Source: Spirochaetales bacterium
Lineage (GTDB): Bacteria; Spirochaetota; Spirochaetia; Treponematales; Treponemataceae
Assembly: GCA_029098225.1 (NCBI GenBank)
Contig: JAQXNX010000012.1
Span: forward strand, 53,487 to 117,486
Direction of reading: 5' to 3'
Length of the DNA: 64,000 nt
A program made the position numbers and the translations under genes. Below, piece after piece: positions 37,438 to 47,598 of the stretch. The notes beneath the pieces are model-generated. The model ran no database searches, had not been told where the DNA came from, and saw only the letters and a list, made by a program, of their open reading frames with translations. Position 1 is the stretch's first letter. Every line of letters starts with the position of its first letter.

Positions 37438-37466
37438 TTGTCTCATATTATATAATCTACTATAAT
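37438..37466 (+). promoter_or_regulatory. Promoter of pgi
   Basis: TTGTCT (37438-37443) and TATAAT (37461-37466) are separated by 17 bp. Unlike the leaderless cases, this leaves a leader of about 30 bases containing AAGAGG before the ATG at 37502. A second TATAAT lies at 37451-37456. Confidence 0.65.
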
Positions 37467-37501
37467 ATAGAAATTACAGGAAATTATTAAAGAGGTATTA
37501 T

Positions 37502-39085
37502 ATGGCAACTTGGTCAAATGCAGACTCGCTTTCTTCATGGAAGAAGCTTCAGTCTCTTAAAGGTATGGTTTCTGTTGCAGATGAGCTTTCATCAACCGGT
37601 GCAGCAGACAGAATTGCAAAATATTCTATTCCTATGGGCGGCGCTCTTACTTATAACTTCGCCGCTAAACAGGTAAACGAACAGATTCTTAAAACTCTTG
37701 CTGAGCTTGCAGAAGAGCAGCAGCTTGTAGAAAAATATCAGGAGCTTCTTGACGGTGCTGTTATCAACACTGGAGAGAAGCGCATGGTTCTTCACCAGCT
37801 TACACGCGGTCAGCTTGGAAAAGATGTAATGGCTGATGGTGTAAATAAGCGCGACTTCTACATTAACGAGGTTCGCCGCATTGCTGAGTTTGCAGACAAA
37901 GTTCACTCAGGCGAACTCAAGAACGAAAAGGGCGAAAAATATACAACAGTTTGTCAGATTGGTATTGGCGGTTCAGACCTCGGTCCCCGCGCTATGTATC
38001 TTGCTCTGGAAAACTGGGCAAAGAAAAACAACACCTTCAAAATGGAAGCACACTTCATCTCAAACGTAGATCCTGATGATGCTGCAAGCGTTGTAAAATC
38101 ACTCGACATTTCTAAGACAATTTTCATTCTTGTTTCTAAATCAGGAACAACTTTGGAAACTCTTACAAATGAAAGCTTTGTAAAAGAGTTCATTAAAAAG
38201 GCCGGCTGTGATGCAAGCAAGCACATGATTGCTGTAACAAGTGAAACATCACCGCTCGCTCATAACCCAGACTATATGGCTGCTTTCTATATGGATGACT
38301 ATATTGGTGGCCGCTATTCTTCTACTTCTGGTGTAGGAGGAGCTGTTTTGAGCCTTGCCTTTGGACCAAAGGTATTCCAGGAATTCCTCGACGGTGCCGC
38401 AGAAGAAGATAAACTTTGTCTCAATAAGGACATCACAAAGAACGCTGCTCTTATGGATGCCCTCATCGGTGTTTACGAGAGAAACGTTCAGGGCTATCCT
38501 GCAACTGCAATTCTTCCATATTCACAGGCTCTCAGCCGTTTCCCTGCTCATCTTCAGCAGCTTGATATGGAATCTAACGGTAAGAGTGTAAACCGCGACG
38601 GAAAGCCACTCGGCTACGTAACTGGTCCTGTAATTTTTGGTGAACCTGGAACAAATGGTCAGCACTCATTCTACCAGCTTCTCCATCAAGGAACTGATAT
38701 CATTCCTCTCCAGTTCATCGCATTCCGCGAAAACCAGACTGGCGAAGATGTTGTAATTGAAGATTCAACAAGCCAGGTTAAACTCTGCGCAAATGTAACA
38801 GCTCAGATTGTTGCCTTTGCATGCGGTAAATCAGATGAGAATCCAAACAAGGCATTTGCCGGCGGCCGTCCTTCAAGTTTGATTTACGGCGCACAGCTCA
38901 ATCCAAAATCACTTGGTGCTTTGCTCGCTCACTACGAGAACAAGGTTATGTTCCAGGGCTTTGTATGGAATGTCAACAGTTTCGATCAAGAGGGAGTACA
39001 ATTAGGTAAAAAGTTAGCAAAAGCTGTATTAAGTGGAAATACAGATGGAGCTCTGGCTGCATATTCTAAACTTTTAATAAAATAA
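37502..39085 (+). CDS. pgi: Glucose-6-phosphate isomerase
   Basis: Pgi interconverts glucose 6-phosphate and fructose 6-phosphate. The 527-residue protein carries the family signatures: QIGIGGSDLGPRAMYLALEN, the phosphate-binding SKSGTTLET, GGRYSSTSGVGG, GQHSFYQLLHQGT and the C-terminal NSFDQEGVQLGK. Length fits the long bacterial form. Codon use is noticeably richer in C-ending codons than its neighbours, as expected for a highly expressed glycolytic gene. It has its own promoter and a terminator after it. Confidence 0.96.
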   Translation: MATWSNADSLSSWKKLQSLKGMVSVADELSSTGAADRIAKYSIPMGGALTYNFAAKQVNEQILKTLAELAEEQQLVEKYQELLDGAVINTGEKRMVLHQLTRGQLGKDVMADGVNKRDFYINEVRRIAEFADKVHSGELKNEKGEKYTTVCQIGIGGSDLGPRAMYLALENWAKKNNTFKMEAHFISNVDPDDAASVVKSLDISKTIFILVSKSGTTLETLTNESFVKEFIKKAGCDASKHMIAVTSETSPLAHNPDYMAAFYMDDYIGGRYSSTSGVGGAVLSLAFGPKVFQEFLDGAAEEDKLCLNKDITKNAALMDALIGVYERNVQGYPATAILPYSQALSRFPAHLQQLDMESNGKSVNRDGKPLGYVTGPVIFGEPGTNGQHSFYQLLHQGTDIIPLQFIAFRENQTGEDVVIEDSTSQVKLCANVTAQIVAFACGKSDENPNKAFAGGRPSSLIYGAQLNPKSLGALLAHYENKVMFQGFVWNVNSFDQEGVQLGKKLAKAVLSGNTDGALAAYSKLLIK

Positions 39086-39118
39086 TCTTACATAATTGAT
39101 TTTTCAAATATAATAAAT

Positions 39119-39170
39119 AATTACCGCCGGTAACAGCATTTTTATGTTAATTACCGGCGGTAATTTTATG
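39119..39170 (+). terminator. Terminator of pgi
   Basis: A 15-bp perfect stem AATTACCGCCGGTAA/TTACCGGCGGTAATT (39119-39133, 39151-39165) with a 17-base loop is followed by TTTTATG. Each arm contains the near-palindrome TTACCGCCGGTAA. Confidence 0.75.
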
Positions 39171-39229
39171 TTTTGTAGTTTTTAAATAGTGGTAGTATAA
39201 TTATAGGGTTACTATTTAAGAGGCATTAT

Positions 39230-41377
39230 TTGAAAATTCATGACAAAGTAAACTATAAAAACTTCAGTATACGTTTTCATCGTATAAATATTTCTATTTG
39301 TGGCGTAATTATAAATATACTTTTTTCATTTATAATGTATAAGCTGGGGCTTCCTTTATATTTTGATACAACAGGAACAATAATTGTTGCTGCTATAACT
39401 GGAGCTCTTTTTCCTGCAATCTGCACTGCAGTTGCTGCAAGTTTAATCTGTTCATTTTTTTACTGGCCTGCAATTTATCTTTCGTTTGTTAATGCTTTCA
39501 TTGCTTTTATAACTGTTTTATTCATCAGAAAGTATAATTTTAAGAAAATCGGAAATTTATTATTATATGTGTTAATAACAACAATTGTTTCTTCATTAGC
39601 CGTTTCAATTCTTCAATATACTTTATATGGAAAAAATGATGCATCTATTATAGCAAAAAATGCATTGGCATTTTCTTCGGCTTCTTCAATTCCTTATTTT
39701 CTTTCTTTTTCTATTACAAATTTTATTCTTTATTTTCTTGAAAAAGGTTTTATCTGCATTGCTGTAATGCTTCTGTTAACTTGTTTACCAAAAGCATTTT
39801 TGCAATTATTTGACGATGCCTGGAACCGTCGTATTATTTCTGATACAGCGCGGCAATATATTAATGAAAATCACAGTAATCTTAAGCATCCTCTTCATAA
39901 AAAAATTACATTAACTTTTGTTATAAGCTCATTAATCTTGGTGTCGCTTACAGGTGCAATTTCTCTTCGGCTTTATTTTGATGATACTAAGAAGGAGAAA
40001 ACCCGGAATGCAATGAACTGTGTAAAATTTGCAGCTGAATATATAGATGCTTCTAAGATAGATGATTTTATAAAATATGGAATGGATGCTCCTGGCTATA
40101 AAGAAACTTATGATACGCTTTCTAAAATCCGGTTGTATTTTGATGACGTTGCTTTTCTTTATGTTCTTAAGATAGAAGAAAATGGCGGACGCTTTATTAT
40201 TGATACAGATATGGAAGATCCATATTCTGCAGGAGAACTGGTTCCTTTTGACAAAGAATTTGAAAAGTATCTTCCGCTTCTTTTTGAAGGTAAAGAAATT
40301 GAACCAGTAGAGTCAGATAATTTTATTGGCTGGCTGCTTACAGTTTATCATCCTGTTTTGAATAGTGAAGGTAAAACAGTCTGCTATGTTGGAGCAGATG
40401 TTGAAATGAAGTATGTTGCCGGTTATATGGGACAGTTTATTCTGAAGGTTTTTTTTATAATGGCTGGATTTTTTATAGTAATAATTGCCTATACAATCTG
40501 GACTATTGGAAATAACATGTCTTATCCTATCAGTGCAGTTGCAGCCTGTATTGATCACTTTTCTGATTCAGCTGAGGAACAGGATAAACTGGAAGATAAT
40601 GTAAGGTTAATTCGTTCTCTTAATATTAAGAGTGGTGATGAAATTCAAAAGCTATATGATGCAATCTGCCGTATGACGCTTAATCAGACTGAACAGATTC
40701 GTGATATCCGCCGACTTTCTGAATCTACTGTAACGATGCAGGATGGGTTAATTATTACAATGGCCGATATGGTAGAAAACCGAGATTCAGATACAGGAGC
40801 TCATGTTCAAAAAACTTCTGCTTATGTAAAAATCATTGTGGAAGGCTTAAAGAAAAAAGGCTATTATCCGCAGAAAATTACGTCAAAGTTTATATCAGAT
40901 GTTGTGCGTTCTGCACCGCTTCATGATGTTGGAAAAATCAATATATCAGACAGTGTATTAAATAAGCCCGGAAAATTGACCGACGAAGAATTTGCAATTA
41001 TGAAAACCCATACAACGGCCGGTAAAGAAATTCTTGAAAAGGTGATTTCAACAGTTCAGGGGGAAAGTTATCTTAAAGAAGCCCGTAATATGGCTGCTTA
41101 CCATCATGAACGCTGGGATGGAAAAGGATATCCTGAAGGTTTGCATGGTGAGGTAATTCCTCTTTCTGCCAGAATTATGGCTGTTGCAGATGTATTTGAT
41201 GCGCTTGCTTCACCACGAGTTTATAAGCCGGCATTTCCGCTGGAAAAAGCTCTTGCAATTTTGCAGGAAGGAAGCGGTACTCAGTTTGATCCAAAATGCG
41301 TAGAAGTTTTTATGGATTCTCTTTCAGATGTAAAAATGGTTTTGAAAAAATATAATGGAGGAAATTTTGCAACTTAA
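39230..41377 (+). CDS. Membrane HD-GYP c-di-GMP phosphodiesterase
   Basis: A 715-residue enzyme predicted to hydrolyse c-di-GMP. The first ~200 residues hold five or six hydrophobic segments. A further membrane segment near 225-250, an extracytoplasmic sensor (about 250-400), another membrane segment near 405-428 and a linker lead to a complete HD-GYP domain: DTGAHVQKTSAY, LHDVGKINISD near 563, HHERWDGKGYPEGL near 624, ADVFDAL and GTQFDP. The start is TTG at 39230 behind AAGAGG; no in-frame ATG fits. It heads a three-gene operon whose next ORF begins inside its last codons, and it is the only member with an intact active site. Confidence 0.9.
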   Translation: MKIHDKVNYKNFSIRFHRINISICGVIINILFSFIMYKLGLPLYFDTTGTIIVAAITGALFPAICTAVAASLICSFFYWPAIYLSFVNAFIAFITVLFIRKYNFKKIGNLLLYVLITTIVSSLAVSILQYTLYGKNDASIIAKNALAFSSASSIPYFLSFSITNFILYFLEKGFICIAVMLLLTCLPKAFLQLFDDAWNRRIISDTARQYINENHSNLKHPLHKKITLTFVISSLILVSLTGAISLRLYFDDTKKEKTRNAMNCVKFAAEYIDASKIDDFIKYGMDAPGYKETYDTLSKIRLYFDDVAFLYVLKIEENGGRFIIDTDMEDPYSAGELVPFDKEFEKYLPLLFEGKEIEPVESDNFIGWLLTVYHPVLNSEGKTVCYVGADVEMKYVAGYMGQFILKVFFIMAGFFIVIIAYTIWTIGNNMSYPISAVAACIDHFSDSAEEQDKLEDNVRLIRSLNIKSGDEIQKLYDAICRMTLNQTEQIRDIRRLSESTVTMQDGLIITMADMVENRDSDTGAHVQKTSAYVKIIVEGLKKKGYYPQKITSKFISDVVRSAPLHDVGKINISDSVLNKPGKLTDEEFAIMKTHTTAGKEILEKVISTVQGESYLKEARNMAAYHHERWDGKGYPEGLHGEVIPLSARIMAVADVFDALASPRVYKPAFPLEKALAILQEGSGTQFDPKCVEVFMDSLSDVKMVLKKYNGGNFAT

Positions 41378-44300
41378 AGTTTATACCAGCCGCATTAAAT
41401 ATATTTTATTCATTTCTTTTTTTATTTTTTTAGGTAAGACGCTCTTTGCAGAAGGTGGCGGTTATGCTGTAACTAAACAGCTGCCTGATGCAGGTTATTC
41501 AAGTATAATTTATGATGCAACAAATGGGCTTCCAACTTCGGATGCAAATTATATTTTAGGTTCAAAAGACGGTTATGTCTGGATTGGCGGCTACAGCGGA
41601 ATAATTCGATACGATGGAAATATTTTTGAACGACTTCCTACGGCGAATGGTCTTACGAGTGCCCGTGCCTTTTTTGAAGATTCTAAACATCGTATATGGG
41701 TTGGAACAAATGATAACGGAATAGCAGTTCTGGATGGCCAGAATATTCGCCAGTATACATACAAGGACGGCTTACCTTCTTCTTCCATAAGAAATTTTGC
41801 AGAAGATAAAGAAGGAAATATTTTTATTGCGACAACTACAGGGCTTGCCTTAATTAAAGAAAATGGACTTTTATACAGAGTTCCAGTTCCTGCTATAAAT
41901 AACGAAAGAATTTTAAAACTCGAAGCAGATCATTCTGGCAAAATTTATGGAGTAACAGCAAGTGGAATTGTGTTTGGTATAACTAACAAAAAAGTAACAG
42001 AAGTTTATACAAGTGAAGAGCTTGGTATGGAAAGAATTACTTCAATTCTGGCTGATCCTATTAATGCTGGAATAGTTTATTTATGCTGCGAAGGTGGAAC
42101 AATTTATTATGGAAGTTTTGGAAAAAAAAGTTCGGAACTTCAAAAGATAGATATTTCTCCCATCAAGACCGTTCAGTGGATTTCTTATGATTGTTTTAGA
42201 ATCTGGATTTGTTCCAGAAATCAGATTGCTTATCTTGATAAAGACAATAAATTAAATATTGTTTCTAATCTGGCAATGAATGGTTCAATAGAAATGCTAA
42301 CCTCTGATTACCAGGGAAATATATGGGTTTGCTCTTCTACGCAAGGTGTAATGAAAATCGTAGCAAATAATTTTGTAAATATTTCTGGAGAAGCAAAACT
42401 TCCTAAATCAACAGTAAATGCTACCTGTCTTCATAATGAATCATTATATATAGGAACAGAGAACGGCTTATTAATTTTAGATAAGAATAATAAGCCTGTT
42501 AGAAATGAACTTACTGATTTTATAGAAGATTCTCGAATCAGATGTATTAAAGAAGATAACGATAAAAATATCTGGATAGGAACTTTTACCAACGACAAAG
42601 GTCTTATCTGTCAGACACCTGATGGCAAAATAACTTCGTTTACAATGAAAGAAGGAATGTCTGATAACAGAATCAGAGTTATAAAGATAGCAAAAGATAA
42701 TTCTATTCTTTGCGGAACAAACAATGGTTTTTCTATAATCAAAAATCAGAAGGTTGTAAAATCAATAGGAAAAAATGAAGTTATAAATAATACGGTTTTT
42801 CTTTCTGTAGAAGAATGCGAGAATGGAAAAATTTATCTTGGTACAGATGGAGAAGGAATATATATAATTTCTGGTTCAGAGATTCAGCATTATGGACGTG
42901 ATGAAGGTCTTACAAGCGATGTTGTAATGCGCATAAAAGAAGATAAAAAAAATAATGTCATCTGGATTGTAACCTCGAATTCCATTCAATATATAAAAGA
43001 TGGAAAAATAAAGACAATAAATTCTTTTCCATATAATAATAATTATGATTTATATCTTAATGATAATAATGAAGTTTGGGTTCTTGCTTCCTGTGGAATT
43101 TATTCAGTAAGTGCCCAGTCTCTTCTTTCGGATGATGTTAAAGACTATCGCTTGTACACAGTAGCTAACGGACTTCCAAGTTCTGTTACAAGTAATTCAT
43201 ACAGCGCTCTGGATGAAAAAGGAAACCTTTATATTTGCTGCAGGGAAGGAGTTTCCTTAGTAAACATAAATAATTATTTAGAACACAAGATACAGATTAA
43301 AACCGCATTGAATTCAATTTACTGCGGAAATCAGAAAATTCTTCCAACCGAAAACGGAAATTATATTATTCCTGCTTCTGATGAACGTATAAAAATAACT
43401 GCTTCTGTAATGGATTATTCTTTGACTAATCCTCCTGTTCGAGTCTTTCTTGAAGGTGCTAAAGATGAAGGAATTACAGTAAACAGAAATGAACTTTCTT
43501 CTCTTGAATATACAAATCTTTCGTATGGATATTACACTTTCCATATTCAGGTTTTAAGTCAGAATAAAGATGTAGTTCTAATTGATAATACTTTTTCAAT
43601 TATAAAAAGATTCAGGCTTATAGAGCTTATGGAATTTAAGTTCATAATCATTTCTCTTTTAATTCTTGCTGCTGGTTTTATAGTCTGGCGTGTTTTAAAA
43701 TCTACAGTTATTTTGAATCAGTACAGACAGCTGCAGACAGCAAAAGAAGATGCAGAGAGGGCAAATTCAACTAAATCCCGATTTCTTTCTAATATGTCTA
43801 AGGAAATCATAACGCCGTTAAATACAATAATGTGCATGGACGAAATGATTTTACGGGAAGAAGCAAGAGATGTTCCAAAAAATTATTTTCTTTCCATGAT
43901 AAATTATGGAATGAATATTCATACAGCGACAGAATCTTTGCTTACTCTTATAAATGATCTTCTGGAAATGACAAAAATAGAATCAGGAACTATTTCTCTT
44001 TCAGAAACCGAATATGATGTTCAGGAAATTCTTCGTTCAATTATTTTTCCAATCCGCCAGAAAAGTACAGAAAAAGAGCTTAAATTTGACATTTATATTG
44101 ACCAGCTTCTTCCAAGCCGCCTTTATGGTGATGTTGGAAAAATCAAGCAGATTTTATTAAATCTTCTTTCTAATGCAGTTAAATATACAGAAGATGGTGG
44201 CTTTGAATTATCTATTACAATGGAAAGTCGTACAAATGAATATTGCGATATAAGCATTCGCGTAAAAGATTCTGGAAACGGTATGAAGCCTGAAGTTATG

Positions 44301-45359
44301 GAAACCATTTTTGATGCTTATGGAGCTTTTGAAAAAGATGCAAAGGAGTTTCATTTAAAGACCGGACTTGGACTTGATATTTCAAGAAGATTTGCAGAGC
44401 TTATGGGTGGAGCATTAGTCTGTAAAAGTGAAGTTGGAAAAGGTTCTGAATTTATTTTTACATTATCGCAAAAAATTATAAATCCTGTTCCTATAGGACC
44501 TTTTTCAGAGCACGAAAGCATTATTACAAGAGGTCCTTATATTCCTCAGTTTGTTGCTCCAGATGCTGATATTCTTGTTGCAAGCGAAAATCTTGTTAAT
44601 TTGAATTTGCTGGATAGTCTTTTAAAAGCTACAAAAGTATTTATAACAAGAGCAAACAGCAGGCAGGAATTTATAGACAAAATCCGCAGAAATTCTTTTA
44701 ATGTTGCCTTTATTGATCAGCTGCTTTTTGAAAACAGCGAAGAAAAAATTGAAGAAATTATTTCTTCAATTCGTCAGATAGATTCAAAGCTGGCAGTTTA
44801 TATATTAACAGAAGGTTCTTCTTTTGATGAAAAATTTTATAAATCAAAAGGTTATACTGGAATTCTTACAATTCCAGTAAATTATGAACTTTTGGAAAGA
44901 ACAATCATGCGACATTTGCCGCAAGAAATGATGATGATTCCGGACAGCAATTCTGTTATAGAAGAAATAAAAGAATTTCCGGAAAATTTAAAATGGCTTT
45001 ATGATGTAGAAGGTCTTTCTGTAATGGAAGGAATTAAAAATTCAAACAGCATATCTAATTTTATTTTTGGATTAAAGCTGTTCCTTGATACAATAGATGA
45101 TAATATTCAGATTATTGATAATGTATATAATAAGGGAGACTTTTCTGCTTATCGTGTAAGAAATGGAATAATCAGAAATTCTGCCAGAATTATTGGTGCA
45201 ACTTCTCTTTTTGAATTTACATCAAAAATTGAAGATGCCTTTAAGCATGATGATAAAATCTTTATTGCTTCTAACACAGAAAAACTTTTGAATGAATATA
45301 GGGCATTTAAAGAAAAGCTTGAAAAATTAAATGAAGGCGAGGTGGCAGAAAATGTTTAG
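41367..45359 (+). CDS. Beta-propeller hybrid-kinase homologue lacking all phospho-acceptor sites
   Basis: About 1330 residues: signal peptide, a two-component-regulator beta-propeller (about 45-640, repeats such as DGYVWIGGYSGI and HRIWVGTNDNGI), a Y_Y_Y-like strand domain, a membrane segment near 761, then HisKA, HATPase, REC and HPt-like regions. HisKA reads NMSKEIITPLN near 814, Lys in place of the phospho-His. HATPase looks intact (NLLSNAVKYT, DSGNGM, GLGLDI). The receiver near 1068 reads ILVASEN where the acidic pair belongs and TIPV instead of KPV, although FIDQ keeps an Asp. The HPt region near 1267 reads NGIIRNSARIIGA with no His. The start is probably TTG 41367, five bases after GGAGG; the track uses ATG 41355. 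Likely a signal-relaying pseudokinase. Confidence 0.85.
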   Translation: MQLKVYTSRIKYILFISFFIFLGKTLFAEGGGYAVTKQLPDAGYSSIIYDATNGLPTSDANYILGSKDGYVWIGGYSGIIRYDGNIFERLPTANGLTSARAFFEDSKHRIWVGTNDNGIAVLDGQNIRQYTYKDGLPSSSIRNFAEDKEGNIFIATTTGLALIKENGLLYRVPVPAINNERILKLEADHSGKIYGVTASGIVFGITNKKVTEVYTSEELGMERITSILADPINAGIVYLCCEGGTIYYGSFGKKSSELQKIDISPIKTVQWISYDCFRIWICSRNQIAYLDKDNKLNIVSNLAMNGSIEMLTSDYQGNIWVCSSTQGVMKIVANNFVNISGEAKLPKSTVNATCLHNESLYIGTENGLLILDKNNKPVRNELTDFIEDSRIRCIKEDNDKNIWIGTFTNDKGLICQTPDGKITSFTMKEGMSDNRIRVIKIAKDNSILCGTNNGFSIIKNQKVVKSIGKNEVINNTVFLSVEECENGKIYLGTDGEGIYIISGSEIQHYGRDEGLTSDVVMRIKEDKKNNVIWIVTSNSIQYIKDGKIKTINSFPYNNNYDLYLNDNNEVWVLASCGIYSVSAQSLLSDDVKDYRLYTVANGLPSSVTSNSYSALDEKGNLYICCREGVSLVNINNYLEHKIQIKTALNSIYCGNQKILPTENGNYIIPASDERIKITASVMDYSLTNPPVRVFLEGAKDEGITVNRNELSSLEYTNLSYGYYTFHIQVLSQNKDVVLIDNTFSIIKRFRLIELMEFKFIIISLLILAAGFIVWRVLKSTVILNQYRQLQTAKEDAERANSTKSRFLSNMSKEIITPLNTIMCMDEMILREEARDVPKNYFLSMINYGMNIHTATESLLTLINDLLEMTKIESGTISLSETEYDVQEILRSIIFPIRQKSTEKELKFDIYIDQLLPSRLYGDVGKIKQILLNLLSNAVKYTEDGGFELSITMESRTNEYCDISIRVKDSGNGMKPEVMETIFDAYGAFEKDAKEFHLKTGLGLDISRRFAELMGGALVCKSEVGKGSEFIFTLSQKIINPVPIGPFSEHESIITRGPYIPQFVAPDADILVASENLVNLNLLDSLLKATKVFITRANSRQEFIDKIRRNSFNVAFIDQLLFENSEEKIEEIISSIRQIDSKLAVYILTEGSSFDEKFYKSKGYTGILTIPVNYELLERTIMRHLPQEMMMIPDSNSVIEEIKEFPENLKWLYDVEGLSVMEGIKNSNSISNFIFGLKLFLDTIDDNIQIIDNVYNKGDFSAYRVRNGIIRNSARIIGATSLFEFTSKIEDAFKHDDKIFIASNTEKLLNEYRAFKEKLEKLNEGEVAENV

Positions 45360-47598
45360 CTTCATTCGAAATCATCAGATGAATATTATGCTCAGCTTAT
45401 GTGCAATATGCGCAATAATGGCGGTTATGCTTTTGCTTACAAAATTCCTTTCTAAAAAGCGCAAATGGATTTTAACAGGCATGGAAATTATTGCAACGCT
45501 TCTGCTTTTCTTTGATAGGCTTGCATACATTTATGCCGGCAATACAACGTCTATGGGATACATAATGGTGCGTGTTGCAAATTTTATTGTCTTTTTTATG
45601 ACGAGTGCCATTGTTTTGTGCTTCAATTTTTATCTTATAGATTTGTTAAGGAATGAAGGAAAATTAACTGATATTCCAAAACGACTTGTATTTACAGGTT
45701 TTGCATCTTCAGTCGGAATGCTTATGGCAATTATTTCTGCATTCACAGGTTTATATTATTATTTTGATTCGCAGAATTTGTATCATCGGGGAACAGGTTT
45801 TCTTATTTGTTATATAATACCTGTAGTTTGTCCGGTTGTTCAGTATACAGTTGCCGTAAAATACAGAAAGTGTTTCAGCAAATTTATTTATACAGCTCTT
45901 TCATTGTATGTGTTTTTTCCTATTGCCATGGGAATAATTCAGATATTTACTTATGGAATTTCAATAGTTAATATGGCAATGGTCCTTGTTTCAATTTCTT
46001 TGTACTTTCTTAATTATCTTGATGTTAATAATGAAATCAGTAAGGCACATAATATAGAAATTCAAGCTTATAAAGCAGAACAGAGAAGAATGAAAAATAT
46101 TTTCTCGCAGGCAGCAAAGGCTTTTACTACTGTTATGGAAGAATATAAGCATGCAGAAAAGGGAAGTGCTGAACGTTCAGCAAAGATTGCAAAAGAACTT
46201 GCAAAAATGGCAGGTAAAGATGAAGACGAATGTGACAAAATTTATTTTGCAGCGTTTATCTGTGATGCCGGAGAAAAGGCTTTATCTTATATAAAGGATT
46301 ATCCATTTTTAAGAGAAACAACACTTTATATAGGAAAGCCATATAGTGACTCAATTCCTGAATACGCAAGAATAATTACTGTTGCTAAAGATTATGACCG
46401 CATGTTAAATGATCCGTCTATTCCAAATTTCTATTTACGCGATTATTTTATTCGGGAAGCTGGTAACCAATATGATCCTCTTTATGCAAAGTTTGCTGTT
46501 CGTATTTTAGATAAAGAAACAAATCTCGGTTTGTTCGGAAATAATTTACATAAGCTGGAAACTGAGCTTATTTGCAATAATTATAGAGAGTCAATTTCGA
46601 GTGGAGTTGAAATAACTCAGAATATGGTAAATATCTCTTTTGACTGTGTTCCTTTGAGCAAAGATGAAAATGAAAAAATCTTTTCAATTCCTTCAATTAT
46701 TCTATTTGATTCTTCTGATGGAATGGTTCAGAAAACACAGGAAGAGGTTGATTCTCATAAATATCTTGAATACGGAGAAATCTGGTTTGATTCACACATT
46801 ATTTCTACTGGCGCAAGAACTATGGAGATTCGTAATTTGCAGGATATAGAGGCAGAAGATAAATCTGATGCAACAGATTCTTATAAAATTTCTTTTGGGC
46901 GCTTTGAAGATCATCTGATATTAAAAATGCAGAATCCACATAAAATTTTCGAAGTTATAGTTGCGCTTCCCAGTGCTTCTCGAGCCGCTTATATTGCAAT
47001 TACTGGTGAAAATATTTGTATCAGGAATTTAAAAATTCAAGCTGCTAATCATGTTGTGGAGAAAAATGAAATTCCTCGCATTAATGAAAAAATAAATTAT
47101 ATAAACAGGATTGAATCAGATGTTCCGAATATCCAGATAGAAAAACCACTTGCTGGTTTTACTGAGCCGATAGAAGTAAAAAACAGTATGAAACTTTTTT
47201 TTCATACGCAAAGTCTTCCAGATGCAAACCTTGTCTGGCATTGTCCTTATATAATTATATACCATTCAGACGATAAAAAAGTTTATGGAAATAATTATCG
47301 TCAGTATGCAATGATAAAATTTGATGGCGAAGATAATGAATCAACTGAATTTTCTGAAAATAAGATTTATGTTAAAAAGACAGAAAGTTTTAAAAACTGG
47401 GAAGAATGGGAAGCTCAGAATAAGGTTGGTTATGAAAGCCAGATTGATTTTTCGCGTGCAGGAAATGAAATAACATTGATAACTCAGAATAAAGGAATTT
47501 TTATTCATAACACAACAAAGATTCTGGACGGCACAAAAGAAATTTATGTGGCACTTTCCGGAGATCAGGTTGCACTGACAGATATAAGAGTAAGATAA
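45352..47598 (+). CDS. 7TM protein with degenerate HD-GYP domain and C-terminal beta-rich region
   Basis: A 748-residue protein from ATG 45352, behind GAGGTG; the track start 45331 lies further inside the previous gene. Seven or so hydrophobic segments (about 8-225) are followed by a helical region that aligns with HD-GYP domains: HAEKGSAERSAKIAKELAKM, then ICDAGE near 302 where LHDxGK is expected, PEYARIITVAKDYDRML and GNQYDPLYAKF. The HD dyad and the HHExxxGxGYP segment are gone, so it cannot be a metal-dependent phosphodiesterase. The last ~320 residues are beta-rich, apparently two related halves, and unrecognised. It overlaps the pseudokinase gene by 8 bp. Confidence 0.78.
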   Translation: MFSFIRNHQMNIMLSLCAICAIMAVMLLLTKFLSKKRKWILTGMEIIATLLLFFDRLAYIYAGNTTSMGYIMVRVANFIVFFMTSAIVLCFNFYLIDLLRNEGKLTDIPKRLVFTGFASSVGMLMAIISAFTGLYYYFDSQNLYHRGTGFLICYIIPVVCPVVQYTVAVKYRKCFSKFIYTALSLYVFFPIAMGIIQIFTYGISIVNMAMVLVSISLYFLNYLDVNNEISKAHNIEIQAYKAEQRRMKNIFSQAAKAFTTVMEEYKHAEKGSAERSAKIAKELAKMAGKDEDECDKIYFAAFICDAGEKALSYIKDYPFLRETTLYIGKPYSDSIPEYARIITVAKDYDRMLNDPSIPNFYLRDYFIREAGNQYDPLYAKFAVRILDKETNLGLFGNNLHKLETELICNNYRESISSGVEITQNMVNISFDCVPLSKDENEKIFSIPSIILFDSSDGMVQKTQEEVDSHKYLEYGEIWFDSHIISTGARTMEIRNLQDIEAEDKSDATDSYKISFGRFEDHLILKMQNPHKIFEVIVALPSASRAAYIAITGENICIRNLKIQAANHVVEKNEIPRINEKINYINRIESDVPNIQIEKPLAGFTEPIEVKNSMKLFFHTQSLPDANLVWHCPYIIIYHSDDKKVYGNNYRQYAMIKFDGEDNESTEFSENKIYVKKTESFKNWEEWEAQNKVGYESQIDFSRAGNEITLITQNKGIFIHNTTKILDGTKEIYVALSGDQVALTDIRVR

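Noticed and set aside
39230-39260. ATG at 39240 as start of the HD-GYP protein
   Set aside because: It is out of frame with the gene; TTG 39230 behind AAGAGG is the only suitable start.
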